NCBI RefSeq assembly: GCF_026020075.1
Contig: NZ_CP102772.1
Location: 62,001-126,000 of the forward strand
Length of the DNA: 64,000 bases
Origin: Bosea sp. NBC_00550
GTDB lineage: Bacteria; Pseudomonadota; Alphaproteobacteria; Rhizobiales; Beijerinckiaceae
Direction of reading: 5' to 3'
The translations under genes were made by a program, and so were the position numbers. The notes beneath the pieces are model-generated. The model saw only the letters and a list, made by a program, of their open reading frames with translations. It had not been told where the DNA came from and did not search any database. Positions 50,935 to 60,971 of this stretch are shown here, piece after piece (the first letter of the stretch is position 1; every line of letters begins with the position of its first letter).

Positions 50935-51792
50935 TCAGCCCAGCGCGCCGCCCTTGCGGGCATGGTCGATATAAATCTCGCGCAGGCGCAGCGTCGCCGG
51001 GCCGGGCGCGCCGTTATGGATCGTGTGGCTGTCAATCGTGGTCACCGGCATGACGAGGCTGGTCGCGGAGGTGATGAAGGCCTCCTCGGCGTCGATCGCC
51101 TCTTCCAGCGTGAATTCGCGCTCCTCGAAGGAGAAGCCCGACTCCGCCAGGAAGGCGAGCACGGCCTTGCGGGTGATGCCCGGCAGCACCTTGTTCGAGA
51201 GCGGGCGCGAGATCAGCGTCTTGCCCTTGACGATCCAGGCGGTGGAGGAGGCGCCCTCAGTCACGACGCCGTCCTCGACGAGCCAGGCTTCCTGCGCGCC
51301 GCTCTCCAGCGCGAACTGCTTGGCAAGGACCGGCGCCAGCAGGTTGACGCTCTTGATGTCGCGCCGCGCCCAGCGCAAATCCGGCGTCGAGACGACCTTG
51401 ATGCCGGTCTTGGCGCCCGGCGCATTCACGAAGTTCCGCGCCTGGGTGAACATCACCAGCGTCGGCTGGACATCCTTCGGGAAGGGGAAGTCGCGATCGG
51501 CCGCGCCGCGCGAGACCTGCAGGTAGATGCCGCCCTCGTCGAGGCCGTTGCGCTTGATCAGCTCCTCGTGGATCGCGACGAGCTCGGCCTTCGCCCAGGG
51601 CAGCGCCAGCCGGATCTCGCCGCAGGAGCGTTCGAGGCGGGCCAGATGCGCCTCGCAATCGACGAGCTTGCCGCCGATCACCGCCGAGACCTCGTAGATG
51701 CCGTCGCCGAAGATGAAGCCGCGGTCGAACACGGAAATCTTCGCCTCTTCCTCGGGAAGATAGGCGCCATTGACATAGACGATACGGCTCAT
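50935..51792 (-). CDS. D-amino-acid transaminase (class IV PLP aminotransferase)
   Basis: 285 residues, fold-IV PLP enzyme. ISVFDRGFIFGDGIYEVSAV opens the N-terminal domain, with RGFxFGDG typical of Dat/BCAT. The PLP lysine fits Lys147 in RWARRDIKSVNLLA, EGASSTAWIV contains the cofactor-binding Glu (about 179), and TSATSLVMPVTTID is the phosphate loop. The RDIKS context and YLQVSRGAADRDF favour D-amino-acid transaminase over branched-chain or 4-amino-4-deoxychorismate enzymes. It would interconvert D-alanine, D-glutamate and keto acids. Lone gene; it fits the window's recurring D-amino-acid theme. Confidence 0.85.
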   Translation of the reverse strand: MSRIVYVNGAYLPEEEAKISVFDRGFIFGDGIYEVSAVIGGKLVDCEAHLARLERSCGEIRLALPWAKAELVAIHEELIKRNGLDEGGIYLQVSRGAADRDFPFPKDVQPTLVMFTQARNFVNAPGAKTGIKVVSTPDLRWARRDIKSVNLLAPVLAKQFALESGAQEAWLVEDGVVTEGASSTAWIVKGKTLISRPLSNKVLPGITRKAVLAFLAESGFSFEEREFTLEEAIDAEEAFITSATSLVMPVTTIDSHTIHNGAPGPATLRLREIYIDHARKGGALG

Positions 51793-51904
51793 CGCTGCGG
51801 ACTCGCTGGATGGAAAAGGACGCGCCCTTCCTAGCGAAGCTTCGCAGCGGTTGCGAGCACCAAGGCAGGGAAACCGCCCGGCGTCTGGCGCAGGGCCGGC
51901 TTGC

Positions 51905-53506
51905 CTATGGTTTAAGGCTCAGGAAGCGGGTTGGGATCGCGCCGCGCAGGTTCTGCTCGAAGCCGGCGAGCTTCGGCGAAACCAGGTTCTTCGTCGAATA
52001 GTGAAGCACCGGAATCCAGGGTTCCTCGGTGATGACGATGCTGTCGGCCTCGCGCAGGATCGCGGCGCGTCGGGCGATATCGAGTTCGTCGGCGGCGAGC
52101 TTCATCAGCGCGTCGAATTGCGGATTACTGTATTTGCCGATGTTGAAGCCGGCATTGTCGCTCTGGAACAGGAACAGGAAGTTCTGCGGGTCGGAATAGT
52201 CGCCGATCCAGCCATAGCGGGCGACATCGAAATCGCCGCCTTCCCGCAGATAGGCGAAATGCGTGCGGTAATCGGTCTCGACGAAGCGGGTTTCGACCCC
52301 GATGGCGCGCCACTGCTCGGCGATCGCTTCAGCCGTGTGGCGGTTGTTGTCGGTGGTGTTGAAGCGGAACTCGATATCGAGCGGCACGCCGCTGCCGAAG
52401 CCGGCCGAGGCCAGCAGGCGCTTGGCCTCGTCCTCGCGCTCCAGCACCGAGCTGTAGCGGAAATCGAGTTCGGCGCGCTCGCCGTAATTGCCGATATGCG
52501 GCGGCACCACGCCATAGGCCGGCAGCATCGTGCCGCCCCAGATCCGGTCTGCGATGAATTCGCGGTCGAGTTGCAGCGACAGCGCCCGGCGAACGCGAGC
52601 GTCGTCGAAGGGCGGCTTGGCGCTGTTGATGATCAGGAAATAGGTCGCGAGATAGGGGCCGATGCGGACCTGCTCGCCGAGCTTTTGCTTCAGCTGCTTG
52701 AATTGGTCGGCCGGAATGTCCGTGGTCAGGTGCAGTTCGCCGGCCTGGAAGCGCCGCGCCGCCGCCACGAGGTCGGAGGCCGGATAGAAGATCACCGTAT
52801 CGATCTTCACATTCGCCGCGTCGTGGAAATGCGGATTGCGGTCGAGCCGGATATGCGAATTCGGGGCGAACTCCTTGATGCTGTAGGCGCCGTTGGTGAT
52901 CAGGTTCTCTGCCCGTCCCGGCTCCGGCGTCGCGGTGGCGGCGCTCGCCGGGTGGACGGGCAGGGCGCTCTGATGGGTCAGCAGTTCGACGAGATAGGGC
53001 GTCGGCCGTTCGAGCGCGATTTCCAGCGTCCGCTCGTCGACAGCCGAAACGCCGAGACTGTCGAGCGACGAGCCGGCCGCCGCCTTGTGGATCGCCTCGG
53101 CATTGCGGAGCGGGTAGAGCAGGTTGGCGTATCTGGCGCCGATTTCGGGGTTCAGGATGCGGCGGAAGGAATAGACGAAGTCTGCGGCCCTGACCGGATC
53201 GCCATTGGACCATTTCGCATTGGCGCGCAGTGAAAAGCGCCAGAGCTTGCCGTCCGGGCTCATCGTCCAGCTCTCGGCGACGCCGGGGACGACTTCCCCC
53301 CTCATGTTGTGGATGACGAGGCCTTCGCGCAGATCGCGCAGCAGGTGGGCTTCGGCGACTGTCGAGGTCTTGTGCGGATCGAGCGTTTCCGGATCGCCAT
53401 CATTGCCGCGATGGAAGACGATCCGGCCCTGTGCCGTCGCGGCACGGGTCGCGGCCAGGATGGCGGCGAGCGCCAAAGGTGCGTTGCGGCGCGTGACATC
53501 GAGCAT
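51905..53506 (-). CDS. Orphan peptide-binding protein of an ABC importer (OppA-like, SBP family 5)
   Basis: 533 residues. The signal peptide is about 26 residues (VTRRNAPLALAAILAATRAA, twin-arginine-like), then IVFHRGNDGDPETLDPHKTS opens the SBP_bac_5 domain; VPGVAESWTMSPDGKLWRFSLR and DYSDPQNFLFLFQSDN are OppA/MppA-type landmarks. No permease or ATPase is adjacent, so it is either an extra binding protein for a remote transporter or a murein-peptide binder. A strong hairpin in the 5' leader overlaps its ribosome site (53515-53558). Confidence 0.88.
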   Translation of the reverse strand: MLDVTRRNAPLALAAILAATRAATAQGRIVFHRGNDGDPETLDPHKTSTVAEAHLLRDLREGLVIHNMRGEVVPGVAESWTMSPDGKLWRFSLRANAKWSNGDPVRAADFVYSFRRILNPEIGARYANLLYPLRNAEAIHKAAAGSSLDSLGVSAVDERTLEIALERPTPYLVELLTHQSALPVHPASAATATPEPGRAENLITNGAYSIKEFAPNSHIRLDRNPHFHDAANVKIDTVIFYPASDLVAAARRFQAGELHLTTDIPADQFKQLKQKLGEQVRIGPYLATYFLIINSAKPPFDDARVRRALSLQLDREFIADRIWGGTMLPAYGVVPPHIGNYGERAELDFRYSSVLEREDEAKRLLASAGFGSGVPLDIEFRFNTTDNNRHTAEAIAEQWRAIGVETRFVETDYRTHFAYLREGGDFDVARYGWIGDYSDPQNFLFLFQSDNAGFNIGKYSNPQFDALMKLAADELDIARRAAILREADSIVITEEPWIPVLHYSTKNLVSPKLAGFEQNLRGAIPTRFLSLKP

Positions 53507-53514
53507 GGCAACCT

Positions 53515-53558
53515 CCCTTCAAGCGGGCGTCGTTGCGAGCGATGCCCGACTTGAAGGG
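53515..53558 (-). promoter_or_regulatory. 5'-leader hairpin overlapping the ribosome site of the OppA-like gene
   Basis: On the minus strand CCCTTCAAGTCGGGC pairs with GCCCGCTTGAAGGG (one bulged base), placing AAGGG of the AAGGGAGG Shine-Dalgarno sequence in the stem just before the ATG at 53506. Could limit translation, or be a repeat remnant or secondary terminator of maeB. Confidence 0.5.
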
Positions 53559-53592
53559 AAGTAGAACCTGACTGAGTGAGTCTGCCAAGCCG

Positions 53593-53619
53593 GAAAACGA
53601 CGCCCATGTCGTCGTTTTC
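53593..53619 (-). terminator. Terminator of the malic enzyme gene
   Basis: A perfect 10-bp stem gaaaacgacg / cgtcgttttc with a 7-base loop, 32 bp after the maeB stop. On the minus strand it ends CGTCGTTTTC, with a short T-run inside the stem. Confidence 0.65.
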
Positions 53620-53650
53620 ACGCCTGGACTGTCAGGAGCTGGCTACAGGC

Positions 53651-55951
53651 CTAGCGGCCCGCCGCCTTCGCCGCGCTCTCCTGCGCCTCGACGACGGCGA
53701 CGGCGGTCATGTTGACCACGCCGCGGGCCGTCACCGAGCTGGTGAGGATATGGGCCGGCTTCGCCGTGCCGATCAGGATCGGCCCGACCGGCAGCGCATC
53801 GGCCAGCACCTTGGCGAACTGATAGGCGATGTTGGCGGCGTCGAGATTGGGGAAGATCAGGACGTTGGCCATGTCCTTCAGCGTCGAGGAGGGCAGGACG
53901 CGCTCGCGGATCAGCGGCACCAGCGCCGTGTCGGCCTCCATCTCGCCGTCGCATTCGAGCTGCGGCGCGCGCTCCCGGATCAGCTTCAGCGCCTTGCGCA
54001 TCTTGAGCGAGGTCGGGGTGTCCGCCGCGCCGAAATCCGAATGCGAGAGCAGCGCGATCTTGGGCTCCAGGCCGAAGCGCTGGACATGATTGGCCGCCAG
54101 CACGGTCATGTCCGCGATCTCCTCGGCGGTCGGATCGTGCTTCACATGCGTGTCGGAGAGGAAGAAGGCGCCCTTGTTGGTGATGATCAGCGTCATCGCC
54201 GCGATGTCGCAGACATTGGGCGCCAGGCCGATGATGTCCTTGATGTGCCGCAGCCGCGACATGAACCGGCCTTCGAGACCGGAGATCATCGCATCGGCCT
54301 CACCACGCGCCACGGCCAGCGCCGCGATCACCGTGTTGTTGGTGCGCACCAGCGCGCGCGCCGCTTCCGGCGTGATGCCGCGCCGGCCGGCGATGTCGAG
54401 ATAGGTCTGGACGTAGTCGCGATAGCGCGGATCGTCTTCCGGGTTGATCACTTCGAAGTCGACGCCGGGCTTCAGCGACAGGCCGAAGCGCTGGATGCGG
54501 GTCTCGATCACGCTCGGGCGGCCGATCAGGATCGGGATGGCGAGCCCTTCCTCCAGCGCGACCTGGGCGGCGCGCAGCACGCGCTCGTCCTCGCCCTCGG
54601 CATAGATCACGCGCTTGGGGTCGGCCTTGGCCTGCTGGAATAGCGGCTTCATCAGGAAGCCGGAGCGGAAGACGAAGCGCGAAAGCTGGTCGCGATAGGC
54701 CTCGACATCGACCAACGGCTTGCGCGCCACGCCAGTCGCCATCGCGGCCTCGGCCACGGCGGGGGCGATCCGCATGATCAGGCGCGGATCGAACGGGTTC
54801 GGGATCAGCGAGTTCGCGCCGAAGGTCGAGGCCTCGCCACCATAGGCGCGGGCCGCGATGTCGGAGGTCGCCTCGCGGGCGAGCGCCGCGATGGCGCGCA
54901 CCGCGGCGAGCTTCATCGCCTCGTTGATCGTCGTCGCCTGCACGTCGAGCGCGCCGCGGAAGATATAGGGGAAGCACAGGACGTTGTTGACCTGGTTCGG
55001 GTAGTCCGAGCGGCCGGTGCAGATCATCGCGTCGGGGCGCACCGCGAGCGCATCCTCCGGCGTGATCTCGGGATTCGGGTTGGCGAGCGCCAGGATCAGA
55101 GGCTTCGCCGCCATGCTCTTGGCCATTTCGGGCTTGAGCACGCCGGCAGCCGAGAGGCCGAGGAAGACATCCGCGCCGCCGATGACGTCGGCGAGCGTGC
55201 GGGCGTCGGTCTCCTGCGCATAGATCTCCTTCCAGCGATCCATCAGCGTGTTGCGGCCCTTGTAGACCACGCCGTCGAGATCGGTGACCCAGATGTTCTT
55301 GCGCTGCGCGCCGAGCTCGACCAGCAGGTTCAGGCAGGCGAGCGCGGCGGCGCCCGCTCCGGAAACCACGATCTTGACGTCGGCGATCTTCTTGGCGGCG
55401 AGGTCGAGCCCGTTCAGCACAGCGGCCGAGACGATGATCGCCGTGCCGTGCTGGTCGTCATGGAAAACCGGAATCTTCATCCGGGCCTTGAGCTGCTCCT
55501 CGATCTCGAAGCATTCCGGGCCCTTGATGTCCTCGAGGTTGATGCCGCCGAAGGTCGGCTCCAGCGCCGCGACCACCTCGACGAACTTCTCGATGTTCTT
55601 CTGTTCGACCTCGATGTCGAAGCAGTCGATCCCCGCGAATTTCTTGAACAGGACCGCCTTGCCCTCCATCACCGGCTTGGAGGCGAGGGGGCCGATATCG
55701 CCGAGGCCCAGCACGGCAGTGCCGTTGGTGATGACGGCGACGAGGTTCTGGCGCGAGGTGAGTTCGGCGGCTTCCGACGGATCGTCGACGATCGCCTCGC
55801 AGGCGGCGGCGACGCCGGGCGAATAGGCGAGCGCCAGGTCGCGCTGATTGCCGAGCGGCTTGGTCGCCTGGATCTCGAGCTTACCGGGCCGGGGCTGGCG
55901 ATGATAGACGAGCGCGCCCGAGCGCAGATCGTTAGAGAGAGTGCTTTTCAT
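53651..55951 (-). CDS. maeB: NADP-dependent malic enzyme with C-terminal phosphotransacetylase-like domain (MaeB type)
   Basis: 766 residues in two parts. Residues 1-430 are the malic enzyme: [16 protein letters not shown], the [18 protein letters not shown] block, [20 protein letters not shown] (metal-binding acids) and the dinucleotide loop [17 protein letters not shown]. Residues about 435-766 resemble phosphate acetyltransferase ([65 protein letters not shown]). This fused form is the standard large MaeB; the second domain is thought to be regulatory (acetyl-CoA sensing). It decarboxylates malate to pyruvate, making NADPH. Monocistronic. Confidence 0.95.
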   Translation of the reverse strand: MKSTLSNDLRSGALVYHRQPRPGKLEIQATKPLGNQRDLALAYSPGVAAACEAIVDDPSEAAELTSRQNLVAVITNGTAVLGLGDIGPLASKPVMEGKAVLFKKFAGIDCFDIEVEQKNIEKFVEVVAALEPTFGGINLEDIKGPECFEIEEQLKARMKIPVFHDDQHGTAIIVSAAVLNGLDLAAKKIADVKIVVSGAGAAALACLNLLVELGAQRKNIWVTDLDGVVYKGRNTLMDRWKEIYAQETDARTLADVIGGADVFLGLSAAGVLKPEMAKSMAAKPLILALANPNPEITPEDALAVRPDAMICTGRSDYPNQVNNVLCFPYIFRGALDVQATTINEAMKLAAVRAIAALAREATSDIAARAYGGEASTFGANSLIPNPFDPRLIMRIAPAVAEAAMATGVARKPLVDVEAYRDQLSRFVFRSGFLMKPLFQQAKADPKRVIYAEGEDERVLRAAQVALEEGLAIPILIGRPSVIETRIQRFGLSLKPGVDFEVINPEDDPRYRDYVQTYLDIAGRRGITPEAARALVRTNNTVIAALAVARGEADAMISGLEGRFMSRLRHIKDIIGLAPNVCDIAAMTLIITNKGAFFLSDTHVKHDPTAEEIADMTVLAANHVQRFGLEPKIALLSHSDFGAADTPTSLKMRKALKLIRERAPQLECDGEMEADTALVPLIRERVLPSSTLKDMANVLIFPNLDAANIAYQFAKVLADALPVGPILIGTAKPAHILTSSVTARGVVNMTAVAVVEAQESAAKAAGR

Positions 55952-56198
55952 AGCGCGCGTTCATCCCCGCAATCCGAATGTTGCTGGTCGCGCGAAAGCC
56001 CCTACGGCGTCAAGCGGTCAGGATGCCTCAACTGGCAGCGCGTTGCCGGGGAGGGAGCCACGCCCGGTTGAATCAATCTATGAAGGACGTGAATCACGCA
56101 CTGAGCCAACCGTCGCAACCTGCTGGCCTGATTCAGGAAATGGCATCCTGAAACGACGCTGGACCGGTCAGGCCCGGATATCGATGGCCGATGCGGGC

Positions 56199-56435
56199 TC
56201 AGAACGCCTTGAAGGTGATGATCGTGTGGGTGTCGGCGATCTCGGGTATCGACTGCACCTTCTGCGCGACGAAATGGCCGATATCGACATCGGCCGCGAC
56301 ATGGAATTTGGCGAGGATGTCGTAGTTGCCGGCGGTCGAGTAGATCTCGGAGGCGATCTCGCGATCGGCCAGCTCGCTGGCGACCTCGTAGGTCTTGCCG
56401 AGCTTGCATTTGATCTCGACGAAGAAGGTCTGCAT
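56199..56435 (-). CDS. Stand-alone Lrp/AsnC ligand-binding (RAM) domain protein
   Basis: 78 residues: MQTFFVEIKCKLGKTYEVAS, then IYSTAGNYDILAKFHVAADV and TIITFKAF, a complete alpha-beta ligand-binding (RAM) domain of Lrp/AsnC regulators with no DNA-binding part. Such proteins form rings and bind amino acids; some modulate full-length Lrp regulators. The ATG at 56435 is used, because the upstream in-frame extension (to 56507) is read from a family-F palindrome. Two genes away are an amidase-like hydrolase and an asparaginase, so amino-acid sensing is plausible. Confidence 0.85.
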   Translation of the reverse strand: MQTFFVEIKCKLGKTYEVASELADREIASEIYSTAGNYDILAKFHVAADVDIGHFVAQKVQSIPEIADTHTIITFKAF

Positions 56436-56470
56436 CGCGCGCTCCGAAACTCTGATGCGGTCTGGATAGG

Positions 56471-56516
56471 GCATCGGCCCGAAAAGTGGAATGCGGTTTT
56501 CGGACAAGGCCGATGC
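56471..56516. repeat. 46-bp palindromic repeat, family F, copy 2
   Basis: gcatcggc...gccgatgc with inner ccgaaaa/ttttcgg; nearly identical to 37629-37673 (one inserted or changed base in the right arm). Confidence 0.85.
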
Positions 56517-56547
56517 GGAAACAAGGGCGATCCTCCGCGCCGGAAGA

Positions 56548-57372
56548 TCAGGCTCCGGCGAGGGCGGCGATGCGCCGGGTCATTGGATTGTCCGGCTCCG
56601 CCAGCCCGGCGATGACGGTGAAGTGATTGGCGCCGGGGATCTCCTCATAGCGTGTCGTCACGCCTTCCAGCCCCCAGACATCGACGAGCCGGCGGCTCTG
56701 CTTGTGGTACTCGTCGCTCTCTGCGCCGCCGACCACGGCATCCATCGTCAGCCGCGACGGCGCCGACCAGAATAGCGGGCTTTCGAGCTCGGCCGCCTCC
56801 ATGCTGAGGCCGAGCGCCTTGTTGATGCTCGTCTCGGTCAGGGGCTTGAGGTTGTAGAGGCCGGAGATGCCATAGGCGGCCGGCACCAGATGCTCGGGCA
56901 GATCGGCGTCGACATTCTTCCAGTCGGTGGCCAGCGTGCAGGCGCTGAGATGCCCGCCGGCGGAATGCCCGGTCGCGACGACGGGCAGGCCGAAGCGCCG
57001 CCATAAGGCAGCAGCTGCCTGCTGCAGCTCCCAGACGATATGGCCGAGATCGACCTGCGGGCAGAGGTCGTAGCCGACAACCGCGACGGGCAGGCCGAGC
57101 CCGTTCAACCCCCGTGCCATATGCGAGAAATGGCTGCGATCCAGTCTCTGCCAGTAGCCGCCATGGATGAACATGACGAGCGCGTTGCCTTGGATCGTTT
57201 CGGGTTTGAACAGATCGTAGAACTGCCGCTCGCCCTCGCCATAGGAGACGCCGAGTTCGCACAGCGCCGTGGCGCGGTAGGCCGCGGCATCGGCCTGCCA
57301 GCCGGCGACGATGCCGGGATGCTCCGGCACGCGGGCGCGGTTGTCGTATTCGGTCTCGTAATCCGGCGACAT
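56548..57372 (-). CDS. Alpha/beta hydrolase, kynurenine-formamidase-like
   Basis: 274 residues. VMFIHGGYWQRLDRSHFSHM carries the HGGYW oxyanion motif that marks kynurenine formamidase/BNA7-like esterases; VATGHSAGGHLSACTLATDW holds the serine nucleophile (GHSAG) and PGANHFTVIAGL the catalytic histidine, with an acid probably in the preceding segment. It cleaves formyl-kynurenine or a similar aryl amide or ester. No kynureninase or tryptophan dioxygenase gene is visible in the window. It is divergent from the asparaginase gene. Confidence 0.83.
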   Translation of the reverse strand: MSPDYETEYDNRARVPEHPGIVAGWQADAAAYRATALCELGVSYGEGERQFYDLFKPETIQGNALVMFIHGGYWQRLDRSHFSHMARGLNGLGLPVAVVGYDLCPQVDLGHIVWELQQAAAALWRRFGLPVVATGHSAGGHLSACTLATDWKNVDADLPEHLVPAAYGISGLYNLKPLTETSINKALGLSMEAAELESPLFWSAPSRLTMDAVVGGAESDEYHKQSRRLVDVWGLEGVTTRYEEIPGANHFTVIAGLAEPDNPMTRRIAALAGA

Positions 57373-57512
57373 CGGTATCCTGCTCGGGAGAAGGCTCGGC
57401 TGACTTCGGAACTACGGTGGCAGCCGCGCGCGGTTTCCGCCAGCGCTTTTGACAGGTCGTACTGTCGGCGCCAAAACCGGCTATCCGCAGCAAGCGGAAT
57501 CTGGAGGCCGCC

Positions 57513-58511
57513 ATGGAAAACCCCGTCCTCGCCGAAGTCACGCGCGGCAATGTCGTCGAATCGCGACACCGCGGCTCCGCGATCGTGGTCGATGCCGATG
57601 GGGCGGTGGTCTTCGCCGCCGGCGATCTCGATCGGCCGGTGTTTCCGCGTTCGGCCGTCAAGGCGATCCAGGGGCTGCCGCTCCTGGAGAGTGGCGCTGC
57701 CGATCGTTACGGGCTGACGGAGGCCGAGATCGCGCTCGCGGTGTCCTCGCATTCCGGCGAGCCGCTTCACGCCCAGACCTCGCTCGCCATGCTGAAGAAG
57801 GCCGGCCGTGATGCCGGCTGTCTCGAATGCGGCGCGCACTGGCCGATGAACGAGGCCGTGGCGCGCGAGCTGGCTAAATCGGGCGCCGAACCCAGCGCGC
57901 TGAACAACAACTGCTCCGGCAAGCATGCCGGCTTCGTCTGCCTCGCCTGCGGTCTGGATGAGGACCCGGCCGGCTATGTGAAGGCGAGCCACCCTGTGCA
58001 GCAGGCGGTGCGCGACGCGCTGGAGACGGTGACCGGCGCCCCCCATACCTCCGAGCGCATGGGCATCGACGGCTGCTCGATTCCCTCCTACGCCGTGCCG
58101 CTCAAGGCGCTGGCGCTCGGCTTCGCGCGGCTGGGCACCGGCCATGGCTTTGGCCCCGAGCGTGCGAAGGCGGCCGCGCGCATCCGCGCCGCCGCGGCGG
58201 CCCATCCCTTCATGGTGGCCGGCACGGGCCGCTACGACACGCGGCTGATGGAGCTGCTGGGCGCGCGCGCCTTCACCAAGACCGGGGCCGAGGGTGTCTA
58301 TTGCGCCGCCCTCCCGGAGCTGGGCTACGGCATCGCGCTGAAATGCGATGACGGCGCCGGTCGTGCCGCGGAGGTTGCGCTCGGCGCGCTGATCGCCCGC
58401 TTCCTGCCAATGGACGAGCCGACGCAGGCGGCTTTTGCGCCGCTGCGCGAGACCGTGCTGAAGAACTGGAACGGCATCGAGGTCGGTCGCATCCGCGCGC
58501 CGGCCGCCTGA
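57513..58511 (+). CDS. Class 3 (Rhizobium etli-type) L-asparaginase
   Basis: 332 residues. FPRSAVKAIQGLPLLESG contains the Ser-x-x-Lys pair (Ser47, Lys50); SSHSGEP (78-84) holds the second serine cluster; NNNCSGKHAGFVCL contains the Cys134/Lys137 pair and GIDGCSIPSYAVPL Cys188, together the zinc-site Cys-Lys-Cys of R. etli ReAV. This asparaginase class is unrelated to the E. coli type I/II enzymes and resembles a beta-lactamase fold. It hydrolyses asparagine to aspartate and ammonia. No signal peptide, so cytoplasmic. Convergent with the TIGR03808 gene (7-bp gap). Confidence 0.9.
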   Translation: MENPVLAEVTRGNVVESRHRGSAIVVDADGAVVFAAGDLDRPVFPRSAVKAIQGLPLLESGAADRYGLTEAEIALAVSSHSGEPLHAQTSLAMLKKAGRDAGCLECGAHWPMNEAVARELAKSGAEPSALNNNCSGKHAGFVCLACGLDEDPAGYVKASHPVQQAVRDALETVTGAPHTSERMGIDGCSIPSYAVPLKALALGFARLGTGHGFGPERAKAAARIRAAAAAHPFMVAGTGRYDTRLMELLGARAFTKTGAEGVYCAALPELGYGIALKCDDGAGRAAEVALGALIARFLPMDEPTQAAFAPLRETVLKNWNGIEVGRIRAPAA

Positions 58512-58518
58512 GGCCGTC

Positions 58519-59889
58519 TCAGCGCACCGCGTTGTTGGCGATCGTGATCCCCGCGGCCTTCGGGTCGGGGGCCTTGGCGAGGTCGCCAGTGACGGGCTTC
58601 CCGTATTCGGTGCCGACGATGGCGCCGTCCCGGGCTTCGTCGATGACGTTGTTGGCGATCAGCGCGCTGCGTTCCTTCGGCACCAGCGAGACGGAGATGC
58701 CGATCCCGGCTTTGCGGACCACGTTGCCGGTGGCGGATAGATTGCGCATGCCCCAGGACCAGCCGAGCGAGATGCCGATCTCGCTGGCGTTCTCGATGAC
58801 GTTGCCGGTCACGGCTGCTTCCGCCTCGACATGGACGCCGATGCCGCCGACCGGCGCCTTGCCGTTAGGGGCGATCGCCCGCCTGGCGTTGCGGATGATG
58901 TTGTTGGCGAAGACGGCGAGCCGCCCGCCATGGTCAAGATTGGTGATGTTGGCGCCCTGGGCGCAATCCTCGACCAGGTTGTTGGCCATGATCGTGCCCT
59001 CGAAGGCGAATTCGGCATAGAGCCCGACCTCGCCGCAGCGCCGCCCCTGATTGCCGAGGATCTGCACGCCGGAGCCCGAATTGTTGCGGATGAAGGTCAT
59101 GGCGCAGTCACGCAGCTGGTTGCCTTCGATGATGACGCCGCCGGCGCGATAGAGACTGATGCCGTTGCCGTTCTGGCCGTCACCGCCGGCATCGGCGCGG
59201 ATGCGGCTCACCATGTTGCCACGGACGATCGAACGATCGTCGCCGGGCTGGCTGCGCCAGATCTGGATACCGTTATTGCCGCAATCCTCGACCTCGTTCT
59301 GCTCGATCGCCAGACCGGCCGAGTCGAGCGAGAACAGGGCGGAATCGCGCATGCCGCGGAATTTGCTGGTCGCGACGCGCCCGCCGCAGCGATTGAGCAC
59401 AAGGCCGACCGAGCCGGCCTTGGCGAATTCGCAATCCGAGATCGCGATCTCGCCGACGGTGTCGCAGGCCACGAGCCCTGCCTTCTGGGGCGAGGGGATA
59501 TCGAGGCCGTCGAAGGTCAGTCCGGAAAGGCTCGCGCGGCCGATATTGGAAGCGACGAGCAGCGGGCCGCCGCTCGCGGTGACGAGGCGCGTCTTGCCGG
59601 AAACCCCGATGAGCTGCGCGCCATCCGGCAACTGGACAGCACCGAGGCGGTAACGGCCGGGCGGCAGGACAAGAGGCGCGCCGCGCTTCGATGCCTCGTT
59701 AAGGGCAGCCTGCAGTCGTTGCGCCTGATCCTCGGACGCGCCGGGCCGCAGCCCGAACTGGCTCGCGTCCAGGCCGAGATGGCCGAGCGGGCCTCTGTTC
59801 GCCGGGGTGGGCTGTGCCCAAGCCGGCAAGGTGGGCCAGGCCGCGCCGACGAGGCCGGCCGCCAGCAATCCGCGCCGTGAGAGGGCCAT
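58519..59889 (-). CDS. TIGR03808-family Tat-exported right-handed beta-helix protein
   Basis: 456 residues. SRRGLLAAGLVGAAWPTLPAWA is a twin-arginine signal peptide. The mature protein begins with a pectate-lyase-like cap (LQAALNEASKRGAPLVLPPGRYRLGAVQL) followed by about ten parallel beta-helix coils with repeated I-x-G/N-N patterns (NNGIQIWRS, NGISLYRAGGVIIEGNQL, NNLVEDCAQGANITN). This is the alphaproteobacterial TIGR03808 family of unknown function. A carbohydrate-binding or polysaccharide-modifying role in the periplasm is suggested by the fold only. Confidence 0.88.
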   Translation of the reverse strand: MALSRRGLLAAGLVGAAWPTLPAWAQPTPANRGPLGHLGLDASQFGLRPGASEDQAQRLQAALNEASKRGAPLVLPPGRYRLGAVQLPDGAQLIGVSGKTRLVTASGGPLLVASNIGRASLSGLTFDGLDIPSPQKAGLVACDTVGEIAISDCEFAKAGSVGLVLNRCGGRVATSKFRGMRDSALFSLDSAGLAIEQNEVEDCGNNGIQIWRSQPGDDRSIVRGNMVSRIRADAGGDGQNGNGISLYRAGGVIIEGNQLRDCAMTFIRNNSGSGVQILGNQGRRCGEVGLYAEFAFEGTIMANNLVEDCAQGANITNLDHGGRLAVFANNIIRNARRAIAPNGKAPVGGIGVHVEAEAAVTGNVIENASEIGISLGWSWGMRNLSATGNVVRKAGIGISVSLVPKERSALIANNVIDEARDGAIVGTEYGKPVTGDLAKAPDPKAAGITIANNAVR

Positions 59890-59984
59890 GAAACCTCCTG
59901 TTCGGTCGAGCCACGATCAAGCGCCGTGCCAGCGCTGACGTGCCGATTTGGAACGGGCTTGTGAAGAGAGGCGGCCGATTTAGG

Positions 59985-60971
59985 CTAGAGCCCAAGCGCC
60001 TGCGCGATCTCCTCGGCGGCGAGCGTCGGCGCGAGTTCGCCGGACGAGACGGCGGCCTCCAGCTCCGGGGTGCGCGCCTTCAATGCGGGATCGTGCCGGA
60101 GCCTGGCCTGCAAGCGGTCCTGCACCATCGCCCACATCCATTTGACGTCCTGGCGCCGGCGCTTCTCGGCGATCAGGCCTTTCGCCTCGAAGCGGGCATG
60201 GTGCTCCTCGACCTTGGCCCAGAGCGCTTCGAGCCCGTCGCCGGCCAGCCCCGAGATGGTCACGACCGGCGTGCTCCAGAGCGGCGACGCGGGCGCGAGA
60301 ATGTGCAGTGCCGCCTTGTATTGCGCGGCCGCTGCGCGGGCGGCGGTCGCGCCGGTGCCATCGGCCTTGTTGACCGCGATCATGTCGGCAAGCTCGATGA
60401 TGCCCTTCTTGATGCCCTGCAGCTCGTCGCCGGCATTGGGCAGCATCAGGACGAGGAAGAAATCGGTGAGATCGGCGACCGCCGTTTCCGACTGGCCGAC
60501 GCCGACCGTCTCGACCAGGATGATGTCGAAACCAGCCGCCTCGCAGAGCAGCATCGTCTCACGCGTCTTGGCGGCGACGCCGCCCAGCGTGCCGGAGGAG
60601 GGCGAGGGGCGGATATAGGCGTTGGGGTCGACGGCGAGCTGCGCCATCCGCGTCTTGTCGCCGAGGATCGAGCCGCCCGTGCGCGTGGAAGAGGGATCGA
60701 CCGCGAGCACCGCGACCTTGTGGCCCTTGCTGGTGAGATAGCCGCCGAGAGCATCGATCGTCGTCGATTTGCCGACGCCGGGCACGCCGGTGATGCCGAC
60801 GCGGATCGCGCGCCCCGTATGCGGCAGCAGCCGCTGGATCAGCGCCTGCGCCTTCTCACGATGATCGGCGCGACGCGACTCGACCAGCGTGATCGCACGG
60901 GCCAGCGCGGCGCGCTCGCCGGCGAGGATCGCATCGCCGAGCGATTCGGCTGGGGAAGTGCGGTCGGCCAT
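59985..60971 (-). CDS. meaB: Methylmalonyl-CoA mutase-associated GTPase MeaB
   Basis: 328 residues from the ATG at 60971 (a TTG five codons earlier is less likely). G3E-family GTPase: Walker [10 protein letters not shown] near residues 62-70, [21 protein letters not shown] with the switch acids, [16 protein letters not shown] (G3) and [11 protein letters not shown] (the NKxD base-recognition motif). MeaB protects and gates cofactor loading of methylmalonyl-CoA mutase. The mutase genes are not in the window, which is common because mcm can be unlinked. Divergent from the first DUF900 lipoprotein gene. Confidence 0.93.
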   Translation of the reverse strand: MADRTSPAESLGDAILAGERAALARAITLVESRRADHREKAQALIQRLLPHTGRAIRVGITGVPGVGKSTTIDALGGYLTSKGHKVAVLAVDPSSTRTGGSILGDKTRMAQLAVDPNAYIRPSPSSGTLGGVAAKTRETMLLCEAAGFDIILVETVGVGQSETAVADLTDFFLVLMLPNAGDELQGIKKGIIELADMIAVNKADGTGATAARAAAAQYKAALHILAPASPLWSTPVVTISGLAGDGLEALWAKVEEHHARFEAKGLIAEKRRRQDVKWMWAMVQDRLQARLRHDPALKARTPELEAAVSSGELAPTLAAEEIAQALGL

